A stretch of 64,000 bases of DNA, from assembly GCF_030674635.1 (NCBI RefSeq), contig NZ_CP089978.1, positions 1,178,001 through 1,242,000 on the forward strand, written 5' to 3'. This DNA comes from Moraxella sp. ZY210820. Lineage in GTDB: Bacteria > Pseudomonadota > Gammaproteobacteria > Pseudomonadales > Moraxellaceae. Below are positions 9,240 through 18,469 of this stretch, one piece after another. Each line of letters opens with the position of its first letter. Position 1 is the first letter of the stretch. The position numbers and the translations under genes were made by a program. The notes under the pieces were generated by a model, which was given only the letters and a program-made list of their open reading frames with translations, did no database searches and had not been told where the DNA came from.

Positions 9240-10073
9240 ACTTAATCCATTTTTTTGAATATTTACAGGATTATTTTTAATATTAAAGCCATATTCTAAT
9301 AAATAAGATTTTAAACTGTCGATATTGTAAACAGAATGACTGTGGGTAGTATTTTGAAAATAGATAAATAACTGTTTAAAATGATGACGTTGTTGATGAA
9401 TTAGATGAGCAAGTTTTTGTAATTCATCATCAGTGTAGCGATAATCATGACGCTCTTTGGCAGATTGTGCATCATGCCATTTCAGATTATGCCCATGCAA
9501 ACGTAAATAGCCAATTTCTTGATTAAATTGTAAGTTAAATGTTGGTAAATCTGCTAAAGGTGGATAATCGACATTGCACCAAATTAAATTGGATTGTTGT
9601 TTAAAATATTCAAATACTGGTGGAATATGCCAACTCGGGTGGCGAAATTCAATAGCAATGGATAATCCTTGAAACCAATTTAACATCTTTGCCAAATATA
9701 AACGATTATGCTTATTACGCACAAAACTTTGTGGAAATTGTAAAAATAAATGAGCTAAACACGTTGCATCGATTAATGGTGTTAAATGATTCATAAAGGC
9801 TTCGGCGTTTTGATAGGTTGCCGTACGTTGATGGCTAAAATCTTGATGTAATTTCACTGAAAATAATAAATTGCCTTGTGATTTTTCAAGCATACCTTGT
9901 ATGGCTTTTTCGGCAATGGGAGCGTGAAAGGTGCTATTAATTTCAACTGTATCATAATATTGTTGATAAATATTTAGAAATTGACTTGATGATGTACCTT
10001 GTGGATATAATGTACCAATTAAATCAGTATCGCTATAGCCACCTGTGCCAATATAAATGGATTGTTTGGACAT
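9222..10073 (-). CDS. DUF72 family protein (YecE-like)
   Basis: 283-aa TIM-barrel-like DUF72 protein. Family motifs: IYIGTGGYSD at the N-terminus, YYDTVEINSTFHAP near residue 40, FSVKLHQDFSH near 75, AIEFRHPSW near 140 and YLRLHGHN near 190. DUF72 members are widespread cytosolic proteins of unknown biochemical role. Full length. A single gene that converges on the SUKH gene. Confidence 0.9.
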   Translation of the reverse strand: MSKQSIYIGTGGYSDTDLIGTLYPQGTSSSQFLNIYQQYYDTVEINSTFHAPIAEKAIQGMLEKSQGNLLFSVKLHQDFSHQRTATYQNAEAFMNHLTPLIDATCLAHLFLQFPQSFVRNKHNRLYLAKMLNWFQGLSIAIEFRHPSWHIPPVFEYFKQQSNLIWCNVDYPPLADLPTFNLQFNQEIGYLRLHGHNLKWHDAQSAKERHDYRYTDDELQKLAHLIHQQRHHFKQLFIYFQNTTHSHSVYNIDSLKSYLLEYGFNIKNNPVNIQKNGLSQGDLF

Positions 10074-10134
10074 AGTTTAATCAATAAAAACTAATAATAT
10101 GAGAATAGATAAGTAATAGTAATAAATAAGCACA

Positions 10135-10170
10135 AAAATAGATTTCCCACTTGGATAGGAAATCTATTTT
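10135..10170. terminator. purD terminator
   Basis: 13-bp perfect inverted repeat AAAATAGATTTCC / GGAAATCTATTTT around a 10-nt loop, just downstream of purD on the minus strand. Confidence 0.85.
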
Positions 10171-10180
10171 GCATTATGAA

Positions 10181-11464
10181 TTATTGTTGTTCTCGAGCAA
10201 TCGCACGATAACCAATATCTTTACGATATTGCATACCTTCAAAACTTACTTTTTGACACAGTTCCAATGCTTTACTTTGAGCTTTAGCAACCGTATCGCC
10301 CAATGCCGTTACACATAATACACGACCGCCATTGGTTACAATCTCACCTTGCTCATTTTTTGCTGTGCCTGCATGGAAAATTTTGCTGTCTGCTGTGCTA
10401 TTTTCCAAACCTGTAATTACATCGCCTTTACCCGATGTTTCAGGATAGCCTGCCGTTGCCAATACGATACCGACTGTTTTACGTTCGTCCCATTGTGCTT
10501 CGCTTGGTAAGTTACCTGCTAAACCTACTTGCACCAAATCCACCAATGATGATTGTAAACGCATCATAATCGGTTGGGTTTCAGGGTCGCCAAAACGGCA
10601 GTTAAATTCAATCACTTTTGGATTACCTGCATCATCAATCATTAAACCTGCATATAAAAAGCCTGTATAAGCATGACCATCTTTTTTGATGCCTTCCACT
10701 GTTGGACGCATGATTTGACTCATCACACGTTCAAATACATCAGGCGTAACCACTGGTGCTGGTGAATATGCTCCCATACCGCCTGTATTTGCGCCTTGGT
10801 CGCCTTCAAAAATGCGTTTATGGTCTTGGCTGGTCGCCATCGGTAAAATGTTGTCTCCATCAATCATACAAATAAATGATGCTTCTTCACCTGCTAAAAA
10901 TTGCTCAATGACAACACGGCTACCAGCATTACCAAATTTGTTACCACTTAACATATCATCAATCGCATTAAAGGCTTCATCTTGAGTCATTGCTACAATA
11001 ACACCTTTACCAGCAGCAAGTCCGTCCGCTTTAATCACGATAGGCGCACCATGTTTTTCAACAAATGCCTTCGCTGGAGCGACTTCGGTAAACACTTCAT
11101 AAAATGCAGTTGGAATACCATGTTTTTTCAAGAAATCTTTGGCAAATGCTTTAGAACCTTCAAGTTGAGCACAGTATTGTGTAGGTCCCCAAATTTGGAT
11201 ATTTTCTGCACGGCACGCATCAACCACACCATTCACAAGCGGTGCTTCAGGTCCAACCACGATAAAATCAATCGCATTGTCTTTGGCAAAATTAACAATC
11301 GCAGTATTATCCAAAATATTCAAAGCAACATTTTGGCATTTAGGTTCTGTTGCTGTACCTGCATTGCCCGGTGCAACAAAAACGGTTTTTACTTTTTCAT
11401 CTTGTGCGATTTTCCACGCCAATGCGTGTTCACGACCACCACTACCTAATACTAAAATATTCAT
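10181..11464 (-). CDS. purD: Phosphoribosylamine--glycine ligase PurD
   Basis: 427-aa ATP-grasp enzyme that joins glycine to phosphoribosylamine in purine synthesis. Seen: N-terminal NILVLGSGGREHALAWK; the ATP-grasp core with IKADGLAAGKGVIVA (about residues 145-160); and GDPETQP near 290, which carries metal-binding residues. Full length. It lies downstream of a broken HEPN gene and of purH on the same strand, so purine genes purH and purD remain in one transcriptional direction. A terminator follows. Confidence 0.97.
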   Translation of the reverse strand: MNILVLGSGGREHALAWKIAQDEKVKTVFVAPGNAGTATEPKCQNVALNILDNTAIVNFAKDNAIDFIVVGPEAPLVNGVVDACRAENIQIWGPTQYCAQLEGSKAFAKDFLKKHGIPTAFYEVFTEVAPAKAFVEKHGAPIVIKADGLAAGKGVIVAMTQDEAFNAIDDMLSGNKFGNAGSRVVIEQFLAGEEASFICMIDGDNILPMATSQDHKRIFEGDQGANTGGMGAYSPAPVVTPDVFERVMSQIMRPTVEGIKKDGHAYTGFLYAGLMIDDAGNPKVIEFNCRFGDPETQPIMMRLQSSLVDLVQVGLAGNLPSEAQWDERKTVGIVLATAGYPETSGKGDVITGLENSTADSKIFHAGTAKNEQGEIVTNGGRVLCVTALGDTVAKAQSKALELCQKVSFEGMQYRKDIGYRAIAREQQ

Positions 11465-11481
11465 AAAGATTTCCTAAAACG

Positions 11482-12026
11482 TTAAATTGATGGAGAATGG
11501 ATATTTTGGCGTTGTTGATATTTTTTATCAACATCTAAAATAAATTGTTGAATTAAAGTTAAACAATTTGTAACATCATGCGGTGATATAACTCTTTGCT
11601 CGCCTGATAGTGTAAAACCATTACGATGTACAATATCATGGCGGTAATCATTTGATTCAATAAAGCATGACTTTTATTAAATGAAATATTCAGCACTAAT
11701 TTATATAATGTTTCAACATCATTTAATCGATGCCAAACTAAATTTTTAATGCTGTTAATCATGTAATCTTCTACAGAATGATGTAATAAATAAGGAATTT
11801 TTAAGCTTTCTGATTGAAATTTATGATGTTGAGCCAAGCGAATGAGATGTTCTCGATGTTGAGAAATTTCATAAATAAAAACATCTGATAAATATTTTTC
11901 CATTAAGGTAATAATATAGGAAAAATATAATTGACAATGAAAATCATCAATATCATCAAATTTAATTTTTAAACTATCTTGAGAAAAGCGTTGATAAAAT
12001 TGGCTGGGTTGATGGTTAATATTCAT
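11482..12026 (-). pseudogene. Frameshifted HEPN-domain nuclease gene
   Basis: The 5' part (from ATG at 12026) encodes a helical protein (YFSYIITLMEKYLSDVFIY) up to NISFNKS near 11670. In that frame it then runs to a stop at 11559. In the -1 frame the reading continues as SCFIESNDYRHDIVHRNG and ends at 11484-11482. The segment RHDIVH is the R-x4-H signature of HEPN ribonucleases, so the true C-terminus is in the second frame. The break lies at AATAAAAGTC: one extra A would restore a protein of about 180 aa. It overlaps the upstream 101-aa gene by 11 nt, like a translationally coupled pair. Either a real inactivating mutation or a homopolymer sequencing error. Confidence 0.75.
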
Positions 12027-12321
12027 TTGCCAAATACTCAACATTGATACGTTGCTTTAACTCATCGGCTTGTTTAGATTGAATTTGAATATCCCAATCT
12101 ACGCCTAAATTTGATGACAAAACACGAATATCAAAAATATTACCATCATCATCTTGGACATGGTCTAAATTTTCCACAATACTATCATGATAACGTGGAG
12201 CATTTGCTACAAAAGATGGCACACTAGTAATATAAAACTCTTGTCCATCCATATAAACGGTTAAATATCCACCATATTGAGCGGGTAAAGGAATCGTTCC
12301 ATTGAGTGATAAGGTCATCAA
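12016..12321 (-). CDS. Hypothetical protein, partner of HEPN gene
   Basis: 101-aa small acidic protein (tandem ATGs at 12321 and 12318) that I do not recognise. The composition suggests a beta-rich N-terminal half (LSLNGTIPLPAQYGGYLTVYMDGQEFYITSVP) and a helical C-terminus. Its stop overlaps the start of the HEPN reading frame by 11 nt, so the two were probably translated together. Such tight pairing with a HEPN RNase suggests a toxin-antitoxin or effector-sensor relationship, but this is inference only. Confidence 0.6.
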   Translation of the reverse strand: MMTLSLNGTIPLPAQYGGYLTVYMDGQEFYITSVPSFVANAPRYHDSIVENLDHVQDDDGNIFDIRVLSSNLGVDWDIQIQSKQADELKQRINVEYLANEY

Positions 12322-12368
12322 CTATTTCTCGTGTTTTTGCAAGAAGTGTTTGTCATTATATCATCAAT

Positions 12369-12863
12369 CTAAGATTGTTCAACCTTTACAATATAATCAT
12401 GAAGTAAAAGCCAATTTTTATCAGTAGGGACAAATTGTACACAAATGTGCTGATTGAGCTTTAAACCACGAAAACCAACATCATTTCTAAATTTCTCGGT
12501 GCGAAATTCCTTCATCTCTGTTGCTGATGTTTGAATGATAAAATTTGCTGGATTTAAGGGAGACAAAGGAAAAAAGTGATGTTCATTTTTGGTTAAGATA
12601 CCACAAACTTGTTGTGATTTATTGGTTGCTTGATAATTTACCAACCAATATTGATGTGCTTCATCAAGACACAGTATAAACACATATCCAATTAAAAATA
12701 AATAATTTTTAAGTTTAGGATATTTTTCACTTAACCATTGGACGGGGAAATAGGTAATAGCTAAAGCAAGGAAAACGTAAAGTTCAAAGCCTAACAAAAA
12801 GAATATAATCAGAGCAACAATTAAAATCAACCACGTTTGATAGTCTTTTAAAATATTTTGCAT
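12369..12863 (-). CDS. Hypothetical membrane protein
   Basis: 164-aa protein starting at ATG 12863, which has AAGGAG upstream (an in-frame ATG at 12890 lacks it). Two or three hydrophobic segments lie in residues about 8-70, followed by a soluble C-terminal domain of about 90 residues ending FVPTDKNWLLLHDYIVKVEQS. The layout resembles that of the upstream neighbour, whose C-terminal region also ends in a beta-type soluble part. The start lies 44 bp downstream of the neighbour's stop, so they likely form an operon. Function unknown. Confidence 0.65.
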   Translation of the reverse strand: MQNILKDYQTWLILIVALIIFFLLGFELYVFLALAITYFPVQWLSEKYPKLKNYLFLIGYVFILCLDEAHQYWLVNYQATNKSQQVCGILTKNEHHFFPLSPLNPANFIIQTSATEMKEFRTEKFRNDVGFRGLKLNQHICVQFVPTDKNWLLLHDYIVKVEQS

Positions 12864-12907
12864 TTTATATCTCCTTGCGTTTCTCATCAAAAAGGATTAT
12901 ACAGTTA

Positions 12908-13891
12908 TTATCTAACTTTCGCATCAAAAAAGGCGTTCGGCTTGAAATAAATATCATTCCATTCAGATTGGTAAATCTCAATTTGATAATGTTTACCTTG
13001 TTGTAATTGCTCATTATAGCCTTGTTTCCAATCTTTATGGACGAGAAAATAACCATCTTGAAAGCGAAATTGCTTGGCATTTTCACTCACAATTTTCCAT
13101 TTTTGATAGCGTTCTTTTTGCTCAACCAATTCCATTACCACAACTTGTGGAGTGATATTTCGCTGTTCATTGATATAACGCTGTATGGATAATGCAAAAT
13201 TGGTAACCATCGCTCCTGCAAATATCCCAACCACAATACTACTAATTACAACCGCTTTATTTTTTTCATCTTGTTTACACACAAAATAACAGACTATTGA
13301 TGTCAATATAATGCCTATCGTAAACCAAGTGAACATATATTCACTCGATGTATGCCATGCTTGAATAATAGAATGGTCAAACCATAATGTAACAAACATC
13401 AAAAATATACTAACAAGCAAAATATAAACTGGTATATTACCAATTGATTGACTAGCATAACTATCTAATATTTTTTCTTCAATATCAATATATTGTCGAA
13501 TCTCTTCGATAAACTGCTCAGCATCTTTTAAATAATTTAACTCAATGCGTAATGATGTAAACTGTTTTGATATTATCCATAAATGTTGAATATTTAGCAA
13601 CTTTGCATGACGTGTTTCATTGACTAATGCAATCTCTTTAATATCATCATAAGCAATTTTAAGTTGTGGAGCAAAACATAAAAATTTAGAATAAATTCCT
13701 GTTTCGGTAACTATATAAGATAAACTTTGACGATAATACATGATAAAAAATGTAATTGCCAAAAGTGGCATAGCTGTATTATTTAATTTACCATGCACCA
13801 TAAAATGATAAATCTCATAAACACTACATATCACAATCATCAACAAAACTAAATGAATGCTTGTTTTTGGATAATAAGTTTTTTGTTCCAT
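12908..13891 (-). CDS. Hypothetical membrane protein, possible bacterial PH-like region
   Basis: 327-aa membrane protein. Two N-terminal membrane segments (residues about 12-55) are followed by a stretch (SLSYIVTETGIYSKFL...LKIAYDDIKEIALVN...LRIEL) with the spacing of bacterial PH-like domains. Two to three more membrane segments follow (about residues 150-240), then a soluble C-terminus. The PH-like call is tentative. First gene of a two-gene unit with the 164-aa membrane protein. Confidence 0.6.
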   Translation of the reverse strand: MEQKTYYPKTSIHLVLLMIVICSVYEIYHFMVHGKLNNTAMPLLAITFFIMYYRQSLSYIVTETGIYSKFLCFAPQLKIAYDDIKEIALVNETRHAKLLNIQHLWIISKQFTSLRIELNYLKDAEQFIEEIRQYIDIEEKILDSYASQSIGNIPVYILLVSIFLMFVTLWFDHSIIQAWHTSSEYMFTWFTIGIILTSIVCYFVCKQDEKNKAVVISSIVVGIFAGAMVTNFALSIQRYINEQRNITPQVVVMELVEQKERYQKWKIVSENAKQFRFQDGYFLVHKDWKQGYNEQLQQGKHYQIEIYQSEWNDIYFKPNAFFDAKVR

Positions 13892-13916
13892 TTCGTATTT
13901 ATCCAGTTAAATTGTT

Positions 13917-13956
13917 AAAATGGGCAGGTCAAAATCTCAACCTACCCATTTTTTTA
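13917..13956. terminator. purH bidirectional terminator
   Basis: Inverted repeat AAAATGGGCAGGT / ACCTACCCATTTT with one mismatch, followed by a T-run on the plus strand. It lies directly after purH (minus strand) and before the membrane-protein operon. Confidence 0.8.
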
Positions 13957-13957
13957 A

Positions 13958-15523
13958 TTAGTGACGGAAATGACGCATTCCTGTAAACACCATGGCAATC
14001 CCATGTTCATTGGCAGCAGCAATCACTTCTTCATCACGCATTGAGCCACCGGGTTGAATAATGCACTTAATGCCTGCTTTGGCTGCATTATCAATTCCAT
14101 CACGGAAAGGGAAGAATGCATCAGATGCCATTACCGCACCTTGTACTTCTAAACCTGCGTGTTCGGCTTTAATCGCTGCGATACGAGCAGAGTTTACACG
14201 GCTCATTTGACCTGCACCGATACCAACTGTTTGACGGTTTTTCGCATAGACAATCGCATTTGATTTCACATATTTAGCGACTTTCCACGCAAAAATTAAA
14301 TCATCTAATTGTTCATCAGTCGGAGCAACATCAGTAACGACTTTTAAATCGTCCTTTGTAATCATGCCTAAATCTTGCTCTTGAACTAATAAACCACCAT
14401 TGACACGTTTAAAGTCAAATTGTGCTTGACGTTCATCAATTTTCGGTAATTTACCACAGACTAACACACGTACATTTTTCTTACTTTCTGTTACGGCTAA
14501 CACGCCATCAGCGATACTTGGTGCGATAATTACTTCTACAAATTGACGTTCGATAATTGCTTTTGCTGTTTCCACATCAAGCTCACGGTTAAATGCAATA
14601 ATACCACCAAAGGCTGATTCTGGGTCAGTCGCATAAGCTAAATTATAAGCATCTAAAATACCATCAAGTGAAACTGCAACACCACAAGGATTAGCGTGTT
14701 TGACAATCACACAGGCAGGTTTAGCAAATGATTTGACACATTCTAATGCCGCATCAGTATCAGCAATATTGTTATAAGATAATTCCTTACCTTGCAACTG
14801 TTTAGCCGTTGAAATTGACGCTTCTTTAGCATTACGTTCTACATAAAAACTTGCTGTTTGATGTGGATTTTCACCATAACGCAAATCTTGAGCTTTGTTC
14901 ATTTGTACATTGAAGGTACGAGCAAATTGTTCCACTTCATCATTCAAACGACAGCCTAAATATTGTGCAATCATACCATCGTATTGTGCAGTATGTTCAA
15001 AGGCTTTTACGGCTAAATCAAAACGTGTTTTTTGAGATAAGGTCTTGTTTTGTTTTAATTCAGCAATCACGCTATCATAATCGCTTGCATTCACGATAAT
15101 GCCAACAGACGCATGGTTTTTCGCTGCAGCACGCACCATCGTAGGACCGCCAATGTCGATATTTTCAATTGCATCTGCTAAGGTACAATCAGGTTTTGCC
15201 ACTGTTTGTGCAAATGGATATAAATTCACCACCACCAAATCAATCGGAGCGATGTTGTGTTCCGCCATCACCGCTTCATCAAGTCCACGGCGAGCCAAAA
15301 TACCGCCATGAATTTTTGGGTGCAACGTTTTTACACGACCGTCCATCATTTCAGGGAAGCCAGTATGTTCTGATACTTCGACAACTTGAATTTGGTTGTC
15401 TTTGAGTAGTTTATATGTTCCACCTGTCGATAGAATTTCAATCCCCAAAGCAGAAAGTTGCTTGGCAAATTCAACAATCCCTGTTTTATCAGAAACAGAA
15501 ATCAAGGCACGAGTTACGTTCAT
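13958..15523 (-). CDS. purH: Bifunctional AICAR formyltransferase / IMP cyclohydrolase PurH
   Basis: 521-aa enzyme for the last two steps of IMP synthesis. N-terminal MGS-like cyclohydrolase domain ([34 protein letters not shown]), then the AICAR transformylase domain ([40 protein letters not shown]). ATG 15523 was chosen because AGAGG precedes it and family members begin close to this residue; an in-frame ATG at 15565 would add 14 atypical residues. Confidence 0.97.
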   Translation of the reverse strand: MNVTRALISVSDKTGIVEFAKQLSALGIEILSTGGTYKLLKDNQIQVVEVSEHTGFPEMMDGRVKTLHPKIHGGILARRGLDEAVMAEHNIAPIDLVVVNLYPFAQTVAKPDCTLADAIENIDIGGPTMVRAAAKNHASVGIIVNASDYDSVIAELKQNKTLSQKTRFDLAVKAFEHTAQYDGMIAQYLGCRLNDEVEQFARTFNVQMNKAQDLRYGENPHQTASFYVERNAKEASISTAKQLQGKELSYNNIADTDAALECVKSFAKPACVIVKHANPCGVAVSLDGILDAYNLAYATDPESAFGGIIAFNRELDVETAKAIIERQFVEVIIAPSIADGVLAVTESKKNVRVLVCGKLPKIDERQAQFDFKRVNGGLLVQEQDLGMITKDDLKVVTDVAPTDEQLDDLIFAWKVAKYVKSNAIVYAKNRQTVGIGAGQMSRVNSARIAAIKAEHAGLEVQGAVMASDAFFPFRDGIDNAAKAGIKCIIQPGGSMRDEEVIAAANEHGIAMVFTGMRHFRH

Positions 15524-15675
15524 GTTTACCTCTAAACTTAAATCAAATAATGAAGGTATTGGCAAGCTATTTTTCCATCATAAAATATCTGCCATATAAA
15601 TTATGGAATTATAGCATTTAAAACATAAACCACCATGTTTTTATTGCATTTTCACATGGTATTTTAGACTAAAGT

Positions 15676-15705
15676 AAAATGCCCACCAAGCAGGCAGGCA
15701 TTTTT
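15676..15705. terminator. fis terminator
   Basis: Inverted repeat AAAATGCC / GGCATTTTT with a 13-nt loop, immediately after the fis stop codon. Confidence 0.75.
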
Positions 15706-15710
15706 CTATT

Positions 15711-15983
15711 TTATTCGCTCATTAAACCGTGAGCTTTTAACTTTTTACGCAAAGTACCACGATTGAGACCTAAAATTTCAGCCGCTTTAGTTTGGTTACC
15801 ACGTGTAAACTCTAACACAACTGACAAAAGTGGTTTCTCCATTTCAGCTAACACCATATCATACACTTCAGCAGGTTGCTCACCATTTAAATGTGCAAAA
15901 TAATGACGAACTGCACGTTCTACATGGATACGAAGTGCAACATCAGAAGCTTGTGTAGGAAAATTTGGAGATTTGCTATTCAT
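15711..15983 (-). CDS. fis: Fis family DNA-binding protein
   Basis: 90-aa nucleoid protein. The C-terminal helix-turn-helix (NQTKAAEILGLNRGTLRKKLKAHGLM) is nearly identical to the Fis consensus, and the N-terminal helical dimer region fits in length. In many gammaproteobacteria fis follows dusB; here no dus gene is present and a 423-bp A+T-rich gap lies upstream. Fis bends DNA and modulates rRNA, recombination and replication. Confidence 0.93.
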   Translation of the reverse strand: MNSKSPNFPTQASDVALRIHVERAVRHYFAHLNGEQPAEVYDMVLAEMEKPLLSVVLEFTRGNQTKAAEILGLNRGTLRKKLKAHGLMSE

Positions 15984-16406
15984 ATGATTTGACCTAATTT
16001 ATTCAATAAAAAAACCAAAAACACTATACAATAAAAATAATGTTATTTAGGTTTATTTGCTACTACAGAATTAAAAATATTATCACTATAATATAGTTTA
16101 TATTTAGGATAACGCCAATAAAAAATTAAGCTATTAAGTACAACTATAAAATTATTTTCACTTTAAAATCACAATATTACGTTCTTGTAAAATAATAATG
16201 TGTTTATATGGCTTTAAATAATCATGGAATTAATCGTACTCAAATAGTTTAAAATGCTAAATCTTTAGCGGGCGGTATGATAGCATTTTTTGAGTTAAAA
16301 TATGAACAATTTTTAGCTTAAATTTTATTTGTATTTTAGATTAATATTTAAAATTAATTATTAAAAACGATAGTATTTGTATTTACAATATGAATAATTG
16401 AAAAAA
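15984..16406. other. 423-bp A+T-rich intergenic region upstream of fis
   Basis: No coding sequence of convincing length on either strand. It should contain the fis promoter on the minus strand. Its one clear structural element is the hairpin at 16251-16291. The rest is A+T-rich with no recognisable repeats. Confidence 0.6.
16251..16291. terminator. Terminator-like hairpin, possibly of a small RNA
   Basis: Perfect 9-bp stem AAAATGCTA / TAGCATTTT, with further T residues on the plus strand, around a 21-nt loop that contains the only G+C-rich stretch in the gap (GCGGGCGG). It is about 115 bp past the zinc-ribbon gene on the minus strand, or it could end a plus-strand small RNA; no promoter can be assigned. 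Confidence 0.45.
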
Positions 16407-16829
16407 TTATAGTAAATGAAGGTTAAACTGTTTAAGAATGAAAGCACAACTCGCCATTACAAATAATAAAATAAAAAGACGATACTCTAAAAATAAATTT
16501 TTATATTTTGAATATCTATGTATTTGTTCATTGATGTGGTGTTGTGAACTACTTTTTGACTCATTAAGATATTCTAATAAGTTCATTTGTGCTGACTCAG
16601 TTTTTTTATGAAAAAAAGTACGGATATCCTCATTGTGATATTTTTGTTGTTCAGATGTATTGTTAAACACAGAATGTGATTTTGTATATACATGCTCTAC
16701 AGCATTAAATACTAAACGGCAGTCAGCACAACGCACCCACCCTTTAGATACGGTAAGTTGGTTAATGCTGACATTATAAACTGTCGAACAATAAGGACAA
16801 CGTGTTTGCTTTTTAGTATTTTTAAGCAT
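16407..16829 (-). CDS. MJ0042-type zinc-ribbon membrane protein, short form
   Basis: 140-aa protein. The N-terminal zinc ribbon (residues about 11-43: CPYC...CADC spaced by about 20 residues, with GWVRCADCRLVFNA) matches the MJ0042 family domain. A transmembrane segment is at the extreme C-terminus (residues about 116-138). In related bacteria this protein, next to prmA, continues past the membrane segment into a DUF3426 periplasmic domain. That domain is absent here, and the DNA beyond the stop does not look coding. Confidence 0.75.
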   Translation of the reverse strand: MLKNTKKQTRCPYCSTVYNVSINQLTVSKGWVRCADCRLVFNAVEHVYTKSHSVFNNTSEQQKYHNEDIRTFFHKKTESAQMNLLEYLNESKSSSQHHINEQIHRYSKYKNLFLEYRLFILLFVMASCAFILKQFNLHLL

Positions 16830-16848
16830 AGATAAGCCTGTGGATTAA

Positions 16849-17751
16849 TTAGCCTGTATAACGACCTGCAATACGGCACCAAGTGATTTCACGCTTTTCA
16901 ATATCGCTCACACTAAAACCTGCTTGTTGATAGGCTTGACATACATCATGACATTGTTCTTCAATCACACCTGCCAAGGCAAACTCAGCTTGTGGTTGAA
17001 CCAATGTGGCAAAAGTTGGAGCAAGAGAAATGAGTGGTGTTGCTAAAATATTTGCCACCAAAACATTGGCTTTTTGACCTGCAAATTCTTGTTCGAATTG
17101 TTCTGGTAAGCCCACATATAAACCTTGTTCCACACCGTTTAATTCAGCATTTTGACGAGTTGCAAGCACAGCTTGTGGGTCAATATCGGTTGCATACACT
17201 TTCTTAGCACCTAGTAATAAAGCTGCAACACCTAAAATACCTGAACCACAACCATAATCAATCACAACCTTATCTTTTAAATCGGTTTTGCCAAGCCATT
17301 GTAAGCATAAAAATGTACTAGCATGATTACCTGTACCAAACGCTAAACCAGGATCTAATTTTAAATTTACTGCTTGTGGATTTGGTGCTTCTAGCCACTC
17401 TGGTACAATCCAAAAATTATCATCAATTTGAATCGGTTCATAATAATCCATCCATGCACGTTCCCATTGTTGGTCAGCCACTTCATCATAGGTTACAGGT
17501 GCATGAGAGAATTGCGAGCTAACAAATGCGTGTAAAGCCTGAATGTCAATGGGTTCATCTTCAGTTTGTTGGAAAATCCCTGTTACAATCACTTTATCCC
17601 AAAGCGGTGTTTCGTTAGGTAATGGCTCTAAAAGAGCTTGGTCTTCTGCATCATCTAAAGTAACACTTACTGCACCCAATGATAATAATAAAGTTTCAGC
17701 CAACTCAACTTCAGCTTGTTGTACAGTAATATGGATTTGTAACCAATTCAT
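16849..17751 (-). CDS. prmA: Ribosomal protein L11 methyltransferase PrmA
   Basis: 300-aa SAM-dependent methyltransferase that trimethylates ribosomal protein L11. Seen: N-terminal L11-binding region ([21 protein letters not shown]); the conserved [22 protein letters not shown]; and SAM motif [21 protein letters not shown] around residues 165-185, followed by VANILATPL. Full length. Nineteen bp separate it from the zinc-ribbon gene downstream, so they are probably cotranscribed. Confidence 0.96.
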   Translation of the reverse strand: MNWLQIHITVQQAEVELAETLLLSLGAVSVTLDDAEDQALLEPLPNETPLWDKVIVTGIFQQTEDEPIDIQALHAFVSSQFSHAPVTYDEVADQQWERAWMDYYEPIQIDDNFWIVPEWLEAPNPQAVNLKLDPGLAFGTGNHASTFLCLQWLGKTDLKDKVVIDYGCGSGILGVAALLLGAKKVYATDIDPQAVLATRQNAELNGVEQGLYVGLPEQFEQEFAGQKANVLVANILATPLISLAPTFATLVQPQAEFALAGVIEEQCHDVCQAYQQAGFSVSDIEKREITWCRIAGRYTG

Positions 17752-18202
17752 GTCAAAAATCTCACAGCATCATCATTTAAAAATTAGGGAACATATAGTA
17801 ACATTTTCCAATACAAGAATGTGTTCTAGTTAGTATTTTTTAGTAAATTATCATATTGTTTGTTTAATTTTTGTCTTATTCCATTCAATAATTAATCATA
17901 ATGATAATAATGTGTTTAAATGGAAACTTATTAATAAATAAAATATAATTATAAAATAATAAGTTTATTATTTAATTTATTATTATAACATATTGATAAT
18001 ATTTAAATAATTTAATTTCTATATAAGTAATATATAGTTTATCTCTTAAGAAAAATCAATCATTTACCATGAGTAAACAATACGAAATAAATATAAAAAA
18101 TAACATTTTTTTATTTAAAATTTGCTAAACTGTAAATTAAAATTTAATACCTTATTTTAAGAGGTATTTAATTTCTCAGGCTTATTTATTGGGGGAAGTT
18201 TT
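17752..18202. other. 451-bp A+T-rich divergent intergenic region
   Basis: Lies between divergent prmA and the pspC-like gene. Extremely A+T-rich and full of ATAATA-like runs, with no convincing gene. A small inverted repeat ATACCT / AGGTAT (18149-18169) lies in the probable leader of the pspC-like gene. Promoters for both flanking genes must be here but cannot be placed with confidence. Confidence 0.6.
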
Positions 18203-18454
18203 ATGGCTTTAGTACGTTCTCAGCATAATAAAATGATCGCAGGTGTCATGGCTGGTATTGCGGAGCGTTTTGGTTGGGATGTCAGCCTTGTACGTATTGT
18301 CTTTGTTTTGGTATCTGTTTTTAGTGTAGCTTTCCCAGGTATTTTAGTGTATCTTATTTTATGGTTTATTATTCCTAAAGCTGAATCATATCCTGATTAT
18401 ACTACACAAAATCAACAAAATCGTGTGATGAAGACCATTTATCCTGAAGATTAG
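18203..18454 (+). CDS. PspC domain protein
   Basis: 83-aa small membrane protein that is essentially a single PspC domain: basic N-terminus (LVRSQHNKMIAGVMAGIAERFGWDVSLVRIVF) followed by a membrane segment (about residues 35-60) ending in WFIIPKAE. PspC proteins respond to cell-envelope stress. A strong ribosome binding site (GGGGGAAG) precedes it. It starts a tightly spaced plus-strand run, but there is no pspA or pspB, so a full Psp system is not indicated. Confidence 0.88.
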   Translation: MALVRSQHNKMIAGVMAGIAERFGWDVSLVRIVFVLVSVFSVAFPGILVYLILWFIIPKAESYPDYTTQNQQNRVMKTIYPED

Positions 18455-18469
18455 TCAAAGGAAATTTTC

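Noticed and set aside
10982..11477. Plus-strand frames opposite purD
   Set aside because: Antisense shadows of a well-conserved enzyme gene; no domain or ribosome site.
11559..11670. C-terminal end of the 161-aa HEPN-region frame as the true protein end
   Set aside because: The alternative frame over the same DNA carries the conserved RHDIVHRNG motif and reads up to just before purD, so the 11559 ending is best seen as out of frame.
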